A DNA stretch of 64,000 nt from Bog-366 sp963722555 (GTDB lineage Bacteria > Acidobacteriota > Terriglobia > UBA7540), in assembly GCA_963722555.1 (NCBI GenBank), contig CAVRNQ010000007.1, forward strand, positions 1,364,001 to 1,428,000, written 5' to 3'. Below are positions 52,310 to 60,627 of this stretch, piece after piece. Positions within the stretch are counted from its first letter, which is position 1. The number at the start of each line of letters is the position of its first letter. Under the pieces are notes generated by a model. That model saw nothing but the letters and a program-made list of their open reading frames with translations. It ran no database searches and was not told where the DNA came from. Position numbers and translations under genes: made by a program.

Positions 52310-54175
52310 TCACTGGACCTTGACGGGCAACTCGATCGCAGAAGGGAATTCCCGCGAGCGGTACACCTGCTGCGTAGCCACCTGGTAGTCGGATTCCGTG
52401 GCCCGGAAGATGTTGGGCACGAATTTCTGGGGGTTGCGGTCGATCAGAGGGAACCAGGTACTCTGCACCTGCACCATAACGCGGTGCCCGCGCAGGAAGC
52501 AATGGTCGTTGGTGTGGAGGTCGATCACGTACTCTGCAACCTGGTGGGGTGCGATGGGCTCCGGCTTTTCGAAGCTCTGGCGGAAGCGGCCGCGAAAGAC
52601 CTCGTCGGCGATCATCAATTCGTACCCGCCCATGGTTGACTCGGCCGGGTACTCCTCCGGATAGACATCGATCAGCTTGACCACCCAATCGCTATCCGTT
52701 CCAGTGGTAGAAGCGAACAGGTGCGCCACGATATCGCCCGTCACGGTCAGGTCGCTCGCGAGCGGGGCGGTTTCCCAGCTCAGCACATCCGGGCGCCCCT
52801 CGACGAAGCGCTGGTCCTCCACCAGCCAGGTAGGCCAGCCGCCCCCGGGATAGGTGGGCTCGACCGGCCGATGCCGGTAAGGCACAGGATTCGAGGGGTC
52901 AGAAACGTAGCGGTCGAAGGCCTGCGCCGGCGCATCCGTCGGCGCATCGAAGGAAAGCCGGCCGCCTGCCTGAAAGAAAAGCCGGCGCGGCTGGATGTTC
53001 CGCCGCGGCGGCCACTCGTCATAGGTTTGCCACTGGTTGGTTCCGGTCTGGAAAGTCATGGCTTCCGTGAAGGGCAGTTGGCCTTTGTCCTTCAGCCAAT
53101 AGGCGAACCACGCGGCTTGGATTTTCTCGCGAAAATACTTGCTGGTCTCGCTGCCGAACTGGATTCTGCCCAGCGCGCTCCCGGCGCCGCCCGCCCAGCC
53201 GCCGTGATTCCACGGCCCGGCCACGAAATAGTTCCAGTGCCGGGAATCCTGCTTCTCCAGCGTTTCGTAAATCTTTTGCGGCCCGTAGAAATCCTCCTGG
53301 TCCCACCAACCGGCGACGTTCAGGTTGGGGACCGTCACCCGCTTGAGGTAGGGCGGCACGGCCTGCTTTTGCCAGAATTCGTCGTAGTTGGGATGGTCGA
53401 CGAAATCGTTCCAGGAGGGCACGCGGCCGTGCAGGAATTGCTCGTTGACATTCCCGAGCGGCCCCAGCGCGCGGTACCACGCGAAGGTGTCGTAGCGGTC
53501 GAATTGGAAATGGAAGCTGGTCTTGCCCGTTTCCATCATGGCGGCGTACTCGAAGCCGTAGCTCAGGCGGAAGGCGCCGTTGTGGTGGAAGTCGTCACCC
53601 AGATACATATCCGCCGGCGACGCCTGTTCGGAGACGGCCTTGAGCGCCGGGTGCGGCTCGATCATCGCCATGGCCGTCAGCCAGCCGCCGTAGGAAATTC
53701 CCAGCACGCCCACGCGCCCGTTGTGGTTGGAAACGTTCTTGAGCAGCCAGTCGATGGTGTCGTAGGTGTCGGTGCCCTCGTCGATGGCTTGGGGGTCGTG
53801 CGGGTCGCGGGGACGGCGCAGCATCACGAACTGGCCTTCGGATTTGTAACGCCCGCGAATATCCTGGAAGACGAAGATGTAACCTTCCGAAACCAGCTCG
53901 CCGTAGTTCTTGAACTTGGTGGCGATTCCCTTTTCGTCGTCCGCCACCCCGTAGGGCGTGCGCTCGAAAATAAACGGCAGCGGCTGCGCAGCGTTCTTGG
54001 GCACATAGATTTCCGTGTGCAGGCGCACGCCATCACGCATCGGAATCATGACGTCCAGTTTGTGGAAGACCTCGCTGAGATCCGGCACGTTCTGGCCGCG
54101 CGGCGCCCGCCTCACATAAAGGGCAAGGCTGACCGCGAGGGCGAGCATGAGCACGATCTTTAGCTGACGGTTCAT
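52310..54175 (-). CDS. CocE/NonD family serine hydrolase
   Basis: A 621-residue hydrolase with an N-terminal signal or anchor (MNRQLKIVLMLALAVSLALY). The X-Pro dipeptidyl-peptidase/CocE fold is recognised by MIPMRDGVRLHTEIYVPKN, the nucleophile S161 in LGISYGGWLTAMAM, WDQEDFYGPQK and GPWNHGGW, with a C-terminal jelly-roll (HRVMVQVQSTWFPLIDRNP). Such enzymes cleave acyl or amide bonds, for example cephalosporin or cocaine esters; substrate is unknown. ATG 54175 has GGAG nine bases upstream. Confidence 0.9.
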   Translation of the reverse strand: MNRQLKIVLMLALAVSLALYVRRAPRGQNVPDLSEVFHKLDVMIPMRDGVRLHTEIYVPKNAAQPLPFIFERTPYGVADDEKGIATKFKNYGELVSEGYIFVFQDIRGRYKSEGQFVMLRRPRDPHDPQAIDEGTDTYDTIDWLLKNVSNHNGRVGVLGISYGGWLTAMAMIEPHPALKAVSEQASPADMYLGDDFHHNGAFRLSYGFEYAAMMETGKTSFHFQFDRYDTFAWYRALGPLGNVNEQFLHGRVPSWNDFVDHPNYDEFWQKQAVPPYLKRVTVPNLNVAGWWDQEDFYGPQKIYETLEKQDSRHWNYFVAGPWNHGGWAGGAGSALGRIQFGSETSKYFREKIQAAWFAYWLKDKGQLPFTEAMTFQTGTNQWQTYDEWPPRRNIQPRRLFFQAGGRLSFDAPTDAPAQAFDRYVSDPSNPVPYRHRPVEPTYPGGGWPTWLVEDQRFVEGRPDVLSWETAPLASDLTVTGDIVAHLFASTTGTDSDWVVKLIDVYPEEYPAESTMGGYELMIADEVFRGRFRQSFEKPEPIAPHQVAEYVIDLHTNDHCFLRGHRVMVQVQSTWFPLIDRNPQKFVPNIFRATESDYQVATQQVYRSREFPSAIELPVKVQ

Positions 54176-54363
54176 TGCTGACACTCCGCACGGGAATTGG
54201 TAAGGCGGCTCTCGAGGCATCGCGCCGCCGGGGGAATTGTCTCACGTCGGCGGAATAATTTCCTGGGCGTTGTCGAATCGAGATTAACCTCCTGCGGTCA
54301 TAAAGGCAGCTCCCCTCCCGCCTGCGGCAGCCTGCCGTTTACCCGCTCGCTGTCTTCGAGGTC

Positions 54364-54496
54364 CCCAGCCCTCTCCGACGGGACGAAGTCCCCAGCCCTC
54401 TCCCCTTGCGGCAGAGGGTGGTCCGCTGCCGGCGCTTTCACCAGCCGGAGCGGGCGGGGGGCCCCACGTTTTGCGGGTGGGGGTGAGGGGGCTCTT
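54364..54496. repeat. GC-rich dispersed repeat (family C core)
   Basis: CCAGCCCTCTCCCCTTGCGG, then GGTGGTCCGCTGCCGGCGCT and TTCACCAGCCGGAGCGGGCG. Shares its core with the elements at 22771-22923, 26430-26567 and 28302-28468 but has no clear terminal inverted repeat. Confidence 0.65.
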
Positions 54497-54684
54497 GAGC
54501 GGCGGCCACATCGAGCGCTGGCGGGCACCCAAAGCTGCGAACCTTCCAGACAGGCCCGCGCGACGCTTGCTACCGTCCACTTTCTCGCCATCGCGCCCCA
54601 CAAATTTCTGCTTTCCTTTCGAAAACATGCTGATTTCGCCCCGAATTACCGCGCAATCCGTGCAGTTTCTGCCAAAAAGCCCGA

Positions 54685-54879
54685 TCAAATATCGGCCATT
54701 GTGTCACTCGCCACTTTGTTTTCATACACATAGTCGGGTCGATCTTCATTTTTAACATCTTTATGGGTCAGCGCCCTGTTCCTGACCTTGATCAGCGTGT
54801 GGGTGAGCCGCCACAATTGGCGCAGGCGGGAATCTTCCATTATTTGCATGAACATCGCGTTTTTGTCGTTCGGAGCCAT
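54685..54879 (-). CDS. Possible 64-residue protein
   Basis: A minus-strand frame from ATG to TGA encoding a charged, helical peptide (MAPNDKNAMFMQIMEDSRLR; RLTHTLIKVRNRALTHKDV). A TAAAAT -10-like hexamer lies about 15 bases before the ATG and no ribosome binding site is evident, so translation could be leaderless if real. Composition looks protein-like but I know no relative. The region is AT-richer than its flanks, which would suit transferred DNA. Confidence 0.3.
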   Translation of the reverse strand: MAPNDKNAMFMQIMEDSRLRQLWRLTHTLIKVRNRALTHKDVKNEDRPDYVYENKVASDTMADI

Positions 54880-55108
54880 CAGGGTGTTGCGATTTTAGGG
54901 TGGTCACTTGATCGAGACGCGCCCCAGGCCGAGCCCTGTTCGGCCCACAGCACTTACCGCTTCAGGCTAGCACTGTACGCGCTGACTTGTCAAGGACGTT
55001 ATTATATACGTTGCCTACGGGCAGGCAGTATTTTCAAGACAAGTGCCTAATTGTCCGAATTATTCCCCTCCTGGTTCAGGAGGGGGGCGAGGGGGTGGTC
55101 AAGCCAAC

Positions 55109-55148
55109 GTAGCGCGGACCTCCGCCGTGTGAGGTCCGCGGCTTTTCC
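55109..55148 (+). repeat. GTAGC hairpin
   Basis: GTAGCGCGGACCTCCGCCGT then GTGAGGTCCGCGGCTTTTCC: GCGGACCT pairs with AGGTCCGC. Almost the same copy lies at 56401. The T-run at the end could act as a terminator for plus-strand transcripts. Confidence 0.8.
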
Positions 55149-55288
55149 CGTCGAACGGGCAACAGGGGTTGGTGTCACCGCGGCTGGAAGTCCGCCGATC
55201 TTAATGGCGGACGACTCTTCCTGACTGTCCACAACCGCTGGACGAGGTGGCTCACGGATATTCCGGAAATCCAAATGCCACGAATGAT

Positions 55289-55702
55289 TCAAGGTTTTCT
55301 TGCCATGATGTCGGCGCGAATGACCTCTATGAATTGGCGGGCGGATTCGAGGGCCTCCTCGGCTTCGTGATGCGAAACGAATCCGGTGTCGTCATACAGA
55401 GCCATATTCCGCTTTCGGCGGAGACGGTCGAAGACGGTCAGCAAGCCAGCGTGCTTGACGTCGATTCGCGCCCCAACGAATTCGATGATGGCGATGTGAT
55501 GGCCGGGTTGGCTTCTTGCCCGGAAGCCGTGGCTGAACATAAATCCCAATGCAGCCCTGAGCATCGCTTCGTAGGCTTGTTGAAGGCACGCCTCCTCATC
55601 AAACGCCAGGATTTAGTGCGCCGAGGCCGGCTTCCTGTCGGCGCTCGCAAGGAAGCGCTCGATTTGCGCCCAGTCAACCTTGTGTGGCTTGAGTTTTTTC
55701 AT
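55289..55702 (-). pseudogene. HEPN-domain protein gene with an in-frame stop at codon 30
   Basis: A reading frame of 138 codons from ATG at 55702 that contains TAA at codon 30 (plus-strand TTA at 55613-55615). Before it: MKKLKPHKVDWAQIERFLAS, ending ADRKPASAH. After it: ILAFDEEACLQQAYEAMLRA, MFSHGFRARSQPGHHIAIIE, and RRKRNMALYDDTGFVSHHEA. The stop replaces a position where a lysine would suit; a single A-to-T change explains it. The start overlaps the 3' end of the MNT gene by 29 bases, as in MNT-HEPN toxin-antitoxin pairs. The usual R-x4-6-H motif is not clear (RNMALY). Confidence 0.75.
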
Positions 55703-56252
55703 GCGGAGCTATGAGCGAAACGCGCTTATGGTGCCAGACACTCTCCAGGAAGGCATCCTTTTGAGTGCGACGCGACTCGAATTCATCTCGCGATAAAACC
55801 GTATAATTGACTTCCCGCCCGAGCTGCCGCTCCAGCTTCCGCATGGCTTCCGCCATAGCTTGGCCGCGCGGGGCGCCGATCACCAGCACATCAATGTCGC
55901 TAGCAGCATCCTGTTGGTTTCGCGCGAACGACCCGTAGAGATAAGCTTCCTCGATGCCCTCAATGGTTTTGACGAATTGTGCAATCAAAGGCGCCGCCCC
56001 GATAGTTTTCGCAACGATGCTGCGAACTTCCCGGTATAGGGGATACTGCCGGTTGAGCCGAAAATACTTCTGGCGGCCACTCACTTCCGACCGAAAAAGT
56101 CCATCGCGCTCCAAACGCCGCAGCTCTCGCGATAGGTTGGAGGGGTCAATGCTCAGGCGATCCGCCAAGTCCCGCAGATGGTGGCGGGCCGCAGGGTTGG
56201 TGAAGTAATAGGCCAGTAGCCGCTGACGCGCCTTGGAACGCAGGTCAAGCAT
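55674..56252 (-). CDS. MNT nucleotidyltransferase with N-terminal winged helix
   Basis: A 192-residue protein. Residues about 1-70 are a winged-helix DNA-binding domain (LRDLADRLSIDPSNLSRELR). The C-terminal domain is a minimal nucleotidyltransferase: YLYGSFARNQQDAASDIDVL with GSF at 107-109 and catalytic D119 and D121. In MNT/HEPN systems the MNT protein neutralises the HEPN RNase by AMP addition. The partner gene downstream overlaps it and is disrupted by a stop. The fused winged helix could autoregulate the operon. Confidence 0.85.
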   Translation of the reverse strand: MLDLRSKARQRLLAYYFTNPAARHHLRDLADRLSIDPSNLSRELRRLERDGLFRSEVSGRQKYFRLNRQYPLYREVRSIVAKTIGAAPLIAQFVKTIEGIEEAYLYGSFARNQQDAASDIDVLVIGAPRGQAMAEAMRKLERQLGREVNYTVLSRDEFESRRTQKDAFLESVWHHKRVSLIAPHEKTQATQG

Positions 56253-56400
56253 ATGGTCAAATCATACCACAAATGTGGTCATATCAGGCAGCGGGTGGTC
56301 GTGGCCACCACCCCTTTGTCCCCTCCTCAAGGAGGAGGGGAGTTCGGCTTGCTTATTCCCCTCCTGGCTCAGGAGGGGGCCAGGGGGTGGTCAAGCCAGC

Positions 56401-56440
56401 GTAGCGCGGACCTCCTGCCGTGTGAGGTCCGCGGTTCTTC
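56401..56440 (+). repeat. GTAGC hairpin
   Basis: GTAGCGCGGACCTCCTGCCG then TGTGAGGTCCGCGGTTCTTC: the stem GCGGACCT/AGGTCCGC is the same as at 55109. It lies in the promoter region of the TPR gene. Confidence 0.8.
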
Positions 56441-56513
56441 GCGCCCGCCGGGCAACCGGGGTGGTAGAATGCCCACAACTCGTCGTAGTGATTCCCGTTT
56501 TCGGGAGGTGCCG

Positions 56514-57786
56514 ATGCGGCGTCAACCGGCCGTGACCATCCTAATGCTCATCATAGCAATGATTCTGACGCTGCCCCTGCGGGCGCAGCAGACGCCCTTT
56601 ACCGAGGTGCAGGTCGGTAACATGGTGCGAGCCCGGGCTGGGAGACGAGTCGGGCGCGAAGCTGATCGAGCAGCGCGGGATTGATTTCGTCCCGGCGGAG
56701 GACTTTATGCAAAGCCTCAAGGCCGCAGGGGCGAGCGAGGCATTTCTTAAGGCCCTACGCGCGGCCAAGCCGCCCGAGCCCGCGAGCGCCAAGAAGCCGG
56801 TCAACCAAGTGCAAGTCATTCTCTTGCTGGCAGGCCAAGTGCCGAGCCATCGGGTGTCGACGTTGGTCTGGGAGCGCGGCATTAATTTCGAGCCTGCGGA
56901 TGATTATCTCCAGGAAGTGCGTCTGGGCGGAGGCGACGAGGAATTGATCAGCACGCTCAAGAGTGCCAAGGTGACGAAGCCCGCAACCGTTGATGCGGCG
57001 GCGCAGGCTCGGCAGGCCGAGTTACAGCGGCACGTGGCGCACGGAGCGGATTTCGGACAGAAGGGACAGTATGCAGAGGCTGAGCAGGAATATCGCGCGG
57101 CATTGCTATTCGACCCGCAGAATGCTGACCTTTATACGAGCCTAGCCTATGCGCTGGATCAGCAGAAAAAGTGGGATGACGCGGCGGTGGCAGCACGCGA
57201 GGCCGTGCGCTTGAATCCCAATGACGACACGGCGCACTTTAACCTCGGCGTCGCGCTCGAACACAAGGGCGACTGGAACGGAGCGATCGCGGAAGAACGC
57301 GAGGCGCTGCGCTTAAACCCGAATAATGACCTGGCGCACATAAGCCTTGGCGCCGCGCTCAGACACAAGGGCGACGAGGACGGTGCGATCGCGGAGTATC
57401 GCGAGGCGCTCCGCTTGAACCCCAATAACGACATGGCGCACTACAACCTCGGGATGGCGCTTGGGAAAAAAGGCGATTGGGATGGAGCGATCGCGGAATA
57501 CCGTGAGGCCCTGCGTCTAAACCCCAACTATGAATCGGCACACGTTAACCTCGGGGTGGCGCTTGGGAAAAAGGGCGACTGGGATGGAGCAATCCCGGAA
57601 GAGCGTGAGGCGCTGCGCTTGGACCCCAACGACGCCGCTGCCCATTACTCCCTTGGCCTCCTGCTTGAACTGAAAAGCGACCGCCGGGGCGCCTTGGAAG
57701 AGTATCGCTCGGCCTATGAACTCGATTCCAAGAACAGCAGGTATCGGGAGGGCTACGAGCGCCTGTTGCATCAACTGAATCAATGA
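56514..57786 (+). pseudogene. Exported TPR protein gene with a one-base frameshift
   Basis: Starts at ATG 56514 (GGGAGGTG upstream) with a signal peptide (TILMLIIAMILTLPLRAQQ). After NMVRA the frame runs to an early stop at 56682, while the next frame continues from LGDESGAKLIEQRG-type sequence through to 57786. A single extra C in a CCCGGG run at 56632-56637 explains the shift. The downstream part has at least six TPR units (LYTSLAYALDQQKKWDDAAV; HFNLGVALEHKGDWNGAIAE and near-repeats). Either the gene is inactivated or the base is a sequence error. Confidence 0.8.
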
Positions 57787-57943
57787 CGAACAGCAGGCCT
57801 CAACCCTGGCGGAGGCAGTAACACGCTGGCGAGCTGCCGACATGCGGGGCGCTGCCGGTGCTTTCGCTGGGTTAGCGCGTGATCGTGCACAATGACTTGA
57901 CTGGCGATCACGGAAATGCCGACATAAAGGACGCTATGTTGCA

Positions 57944-58267
57944 CTATCCGATTGATTGAATGTTCGGCCCGAACTTTGCGACCATATCCTGAACGGCCTT
58001 CAATTGCGGCACCGCGACCCTCTCCAAGAAAAACTCCGCGTAGTCAAGCCATCTTGATTCCTCGGCAAGGGTTCGTGGCGGTATCCGCTCATGTTGAAGG
58101 TTTCCGAGGAAATGCACCTCTACGTCATCGAACCAATTCGATGCCTGCTGAAGTAGCTGCTTGACGTAGTTGTCCGTAATCTGAGCGTTAAGGTCGGAAA
58201 TAGACGCCTTCCCTGCCAGAACCTTGGACCGGATTCTTTGTGCCCGATCATTTGTTTCGCTGTGCAT
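57944..58267 (-). CDS. Partner protein of the HEPN(AbiU2-like) gene
   Basis: A 107-residue helical protein (AQRIRSKVLAGKASISDLNA; YVKQLLQQASNWFDDVEVHF; RWLDYAEFFLERVAVPQLKA). No family is recognised. ATG 58267 is chosen because GGAGGAAGGGG precedes it; an ATG at 58309 (AGGAAA upstream) would overlap the HEPN gene end and add 14 residues. It follows the HEPN gene on the same strand within 31 bases. It could be an antitoxin or accessory factor of that protein, which is inference from position only. Confidence 0.65.
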   Translation of the reverse strand: MHSETNDRAQRIRSKVLAGKASISDLNAQITDNYVKQLLQQASNWFDDVEVHFLGNLQHERIPPRTLAEESRWLDYAEFFLERVAVPQLKAVQDMVAKFGPNIQSIG

Positions 58268-58298
58268 GAGTCCCCTTCCTCCCTCGTCCTGCGCACCT

Positions 58299-59042
58299 TT
58301 ACCGTTCATTTTTCCTAGCACAGGGGCCGTACAAAGCGGTTAGCACGGCTCTGGTGCTGCCCTTGATTTCTTCAGCCTCCTGTTCGTAGCGCGAGGAGGT
58401 AAACTCTAGCTTGCCATCCCGAAAGACTGGTTCATGGCCATTCTGAAACAACTTATACAAAACGTCTTTCAGGTTGGAGAGGAAATGAAGTATCTCCCCC
58501 ATCTCCTTGATTTGGGTTTTTGCAAATAGACCGGCCAGCCGTCCGCCGTCCATGCGTTCTCTATGGGCGAATACCTTGTTCCGAATGGGCTTATAGACCT
58601 GATCATATATATCGGCATAAGGTTTGAGCGCGTCCTCTAAACACTTAAGCTCTGCCGCAGTGGGTTCCTTCACTTCGTTTACCCAATCGGGAATGGGAGC
58701 GCTCATCCGCGCTGCGACACGGGCAGAGAAGGCGGTACGCGAGAAGAATTCAGGATGGGCCACCGTAGCAGCGAGAAGTTTACGGACAGAATGAGAATTA
58801 GAGCTATTGTCAAAAATGCGGCCCAAGACCACAAATAACGTTTCTTGAAGGCTGTAGGTTTGGATCATCCAGAAGGCGGCGTGTTTTTGGATCGCTTGGT
58901 AATTATCGCCTTCGGCGCCGAAGGCGTTAATCTCGTTGTAAGTGTAGAAAGTATTAATTGCCCCGCGGATGTCATAGCAGATGACACTGTATTGATTCCA
59001 GTACTCAGCTTCGGTCATCTTCGTTTTTGAGCGAGCGCTCAT
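58299..59042 (-). CDS. HEPN protein of the AbiU2 type
   Basis: A 247-residue helical protein. The decisive feature is RNKVFAH (R154 and H160), an R-x5-H in the HEPN RNase signature, preceded by helices (YQAIQKHAAFWMIQTYSLQE; VVLGRIFDNSSNSHSVRKLL). The overall shape and the YKPIRNKVFAHRE segment match the AbiU2-type HEPN proteins linked to abortive infection by recall. It probably acts as an RNase toxin. The base composition is lower in GC than the neighbours. A second gene for a 107-residue protein follows. Confidence 0.7.
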   Translation of the reverse strand: MSARSKTKMTEAEYWNQYSVICYDIRGAINTFYTYNEINAFGAEGDNYQAIQKHAAFWMIQTYSLQETLFVVLGRIFDNSSNSHSVRKLLAATVAHPEFFSRTAFSARVAARMSAPIPDWVNEVKEPTAAELKCLEDALKPYADIYDQVYKPIRNKVFAHRERMDGGRLAGLFAKTQIKEMGEILHFLSNLKDVLYKLFQNGHEPVFRDGKLEFTSSRYEQEAEEIKGSTRAVLTALYGPCARKNER

Positions 59043-59090
59043 ACCACTTCTATGGTAAACCGGATGTCAACCGGCAAGCAAGCGTAGCGG

Positions 59091-59128
59091 GTAGCCACGG
59101 TCAGTGCTCTCGTGACCGTGGGCTTTTC
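59091..59128 (+). repeat. GTAGCC hairpin
   Basis: GTAGCCACGGTCA ... TGACCGTGGGCTTTTCC; a 9-bp perfect stem (CCACGGTCA with TGACCGTGG) and T-run. Confidence 0.8.
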
Positions 59129-59146
59129 CTTCGGTGACGAACCCAC

Positions 59147-59184
59147 GGTCAATTCCAAAAACGAATTGGCCGTGCCTACCTCCG
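59147..59184 (-). repeat. GTAGGC hairpin (imperfect)
   Basis: On the minus strand GTAGGCACGGCCAATTC ... GAATTGACCGTGGGTTC, with one mismatched pair in a stem of about 14. Confidence 0.6.
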
Positions 59185-59346
59185 GGTCACAGGACCTCAG
59201 GCGCCGTTCGAACTGTAATCTCTGCGCATGTAGCTTGCCACCTTGCGCAACTCGATCACCAAGTCAAAGGCGTCGTTAACGGCTCTTTCACTGCGAAAGG
59301 CCTTGCGGACGTCCGGGTCCAGGAGAACGAGATTTGTACCCGCGTG

Positions 59347-59384
59347 GTAGCGCAGGGCCCGCACTCCGGCCCTGCGGCTTTTCC
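59347..59384 (+). repeat. GTAGC hairpin
   Basis: GTAGCGCAGGGCC ... GGCCCTGCGGCTTTTCC; stem GCAGGGCC/GGCCCTGC. Confidence 0.8.
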
Positions 59385-59463
59385 AGCGGTGCGGGTTCCT
59401 GCCGCGCCGCAAACAAGATAATCCGAATTCTCAAGGGCCGCGCCGCCAAAATCACGGCGCGGT

Positions 59464-59501
59464 GGAAAAGCCGCAAGGCTGGAGAGCGAGCCTTGCGCTA
59501 C
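59464..59501 (-). repeat. GTAGC hairpin
   Basis: On the minus strand GTAGCGCAAGGCT ... AGCCTTGCGGCTTTTCC; stem GCAAGGCT/AGCCTTGC. Faces the copy at 59347. Confidence 0.8.
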
Positions 59502-59533
59502 ATTATCAGCGCAGGTTCTCATGCTGGCGCGGT

Positions 59534-59863
59534 TCAAAGCGTGGCATGGGCGACAGGGTCGTGGGCGGTAGGGGGCTTTGCCACGTAGCGCTTAACCTTG
59601 ATGTTCGCCTCCCTCTCGCGAGCCTCGGCAATCTCGAAGGCAGTCTGCATCCGAAGCAGGGTGTCCATCCTAGGACCGAAAGCCTTCTCCACGCGCAGCG
59701 CCATGTCGGGCGAGAGCCCGGCACGGCCGTTGAGAAGGGCAGAGAGCGCGGGCCTGGTCACGCCAAGGACCTTGGCGGCTTTCGTAACCGAGAGACCGAG
59801 AGGCGCGATGACCTCCATCCTGATGAATTGCCCCGGATGGGCCGGGCGTGCCATACGCATCAT
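59534..59863 (-). CDS. higA: HigA-type antitoxin
   Basis: A 109-residue protein with a helix-turn-helix in the HigA arrangement (HPGQFIRMEVIAPLGLSVTK; AAKVLGVTRPALSALLNGRA; GLSPDMALRVEKAFG). HigA neutralises the HigB mRNA interferase and represses their operon. Its ATG overlaps the end of the HigB frame by 4 bases (ATGA). The order toxin-antitoxin is the usual HigBA order. The C-terminal 40 residues are disordered-looking. Confidence 0.85.
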   Translation of the reverse strand: MMRMARPAHPGQFIRMEVIAPLGLSVTKAAKVLGVTRPALSALLNGRAGLSPDMALRVEKAFGPRMDTLLRMQTAFEIAEAREREANIKVKRYVAKPPTAHDPVAHATL

Positions 59864-60164
59864 GATTTTCGTTTCCTTTCGCCGTCCTCATAATCGAGGT
59901 CGAGAACCTCTCCTTCCGTCGGGTCGATTCTGAACGTGATCCGCCAGTTGCGGGTGACCTAAGGCTCCAGGTTCCCTTTCGGTCGCCAGTAAGCTGATAC
60001 GCTTTCCAGCTCGGCATGTCGCGGAGTTCCTGGGCGTCTTCCATCTCCTGCAAGAAGGTCAGAATGTTACGGACCTTCTCCACCACAGCCGCAGCCAAGC
60101 CGGATGGATCATTGCGCTGAATGAAGCGCCGCAGTCCCCGATGAACCACGTTTCGGATCTTCAT
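59860..60164 (-). pseudogene. HigB toxin gene with a one-base deletion
   Basis: From ATG 60164 the frame encodes VVHRGLRRFIQRNDPSGLAA ... ELRDMPSWKAYQLTGDRKGT-WSL and then loses the family reading; the next frame gives VTRNWRITFRIDPTEGEVLD ... ERKRKS with a stop at 59860-59862. Joining them needs one missing base in a GGG run at about 59958-59961 (AGG GTC read as AGGTC). The fused protein would be 101 residues with the typical RelE-like NWRITF strand. The gene as read is broken; sequence error is the alternative. Confidence 0.75.
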
Positions 60165-60216
60165 CAAGTAAGACTACACGAGAATACGTAGTGTGTAAAG
60201 AGACGCTTTACAGCTG

Positions 60217-60254
60217 GTAGCCACGACGAGCGTTCTTCTCGTCGTGGGTTTTTT
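60217..60254 (+). repeat. GTAGCC hairpin
   Basis: GTAGCCACGACGAG ... CTCGTCGTGGGTTTTTTG; a 10-bp stem and long T-run make it a good terminator for plus-strand transcripts, but no plus-strand gene lies upstream. Confidence 0.8.
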
Positions 60255-60439
60255 GTATCTCCCGCATGTCACGAGTTCATCGATTGCGCGTGGCGGATCG
60301 TATCTTCTTCGTCAAGGTGAATCTTCGCCGGCCGCTCACACCGTTCACCGCTGCGGAGCATGCTTTCATCCTGGAAAACGGGTAACAAGTAGCGCGGCGC
60401 CGCCGGTGGCCACAACCAAATATGACGTGGGGTCTTGTA

Positions 60440-60497
60440 GGGCCGGCCGCTCCGAGCGGGGGGGCCCGGCCTAGGCCACCCCAAGGGGTGGCCCTAC
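60440..60497 (+). repeat. GTAGGG...CCCTAC palindromic element
   Basis: TTGTAGGGCCGGCC ... GGTGGCCCTACG with inner GGCCACCCC/GGGGTGGCC. Related in edge sequence to the GTAGC family. Confidence 0.5.
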
Positions 60498-60552
60498 GCA
60501 CACGCGGGTGGCGCCGACATTGCCTTTCATGTCGGCGACCGTTAAGAAGCTG

Positions 60553-60590
60553 GTAGCCACGACGAGCGTTCTTCTCGTCGTGGGCTTTTG
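60553..60590 (+). repeat. GTAGCC hairpin, second copy
   Basis: Same stem as at 60217 (CCACGACGAG/CTCGTCGTGG) but a shorter T-run (GGGCTTTTG). Confidence 0.8.
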
Positions 60591-60627
60591 GAAGGATTTC
60601 GGCCTGGAAGGATATTCGAGCTCGACG

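Larger units (their letters stand above)
54176..55288. other. Intergenic region with repeats and one doubtful frame
   Basis: A 1.1 kb gap. It contains a GC-rich family C core copy (54364-54496), a stretch of AT-richer unmatched sequence (54560-55040) with a possible 64-residue frame, and a GTAGC hairpin at 55109-55148 preceded by a GGAGGGGGG-type core near 55060-55105. Confidence 0.55.
59043..59533. other. Intergenic region with GTAGC hairpins
   Basis: No gene. It contains hairpins at 59091-59128, 59147-59184, 59347-59384 and 59464-59501. Their edges (GTAGCC or GTAGCGC at one side, GGCTTTTCC at the other) are conserved and their stems differ. Confidence 0.65.
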
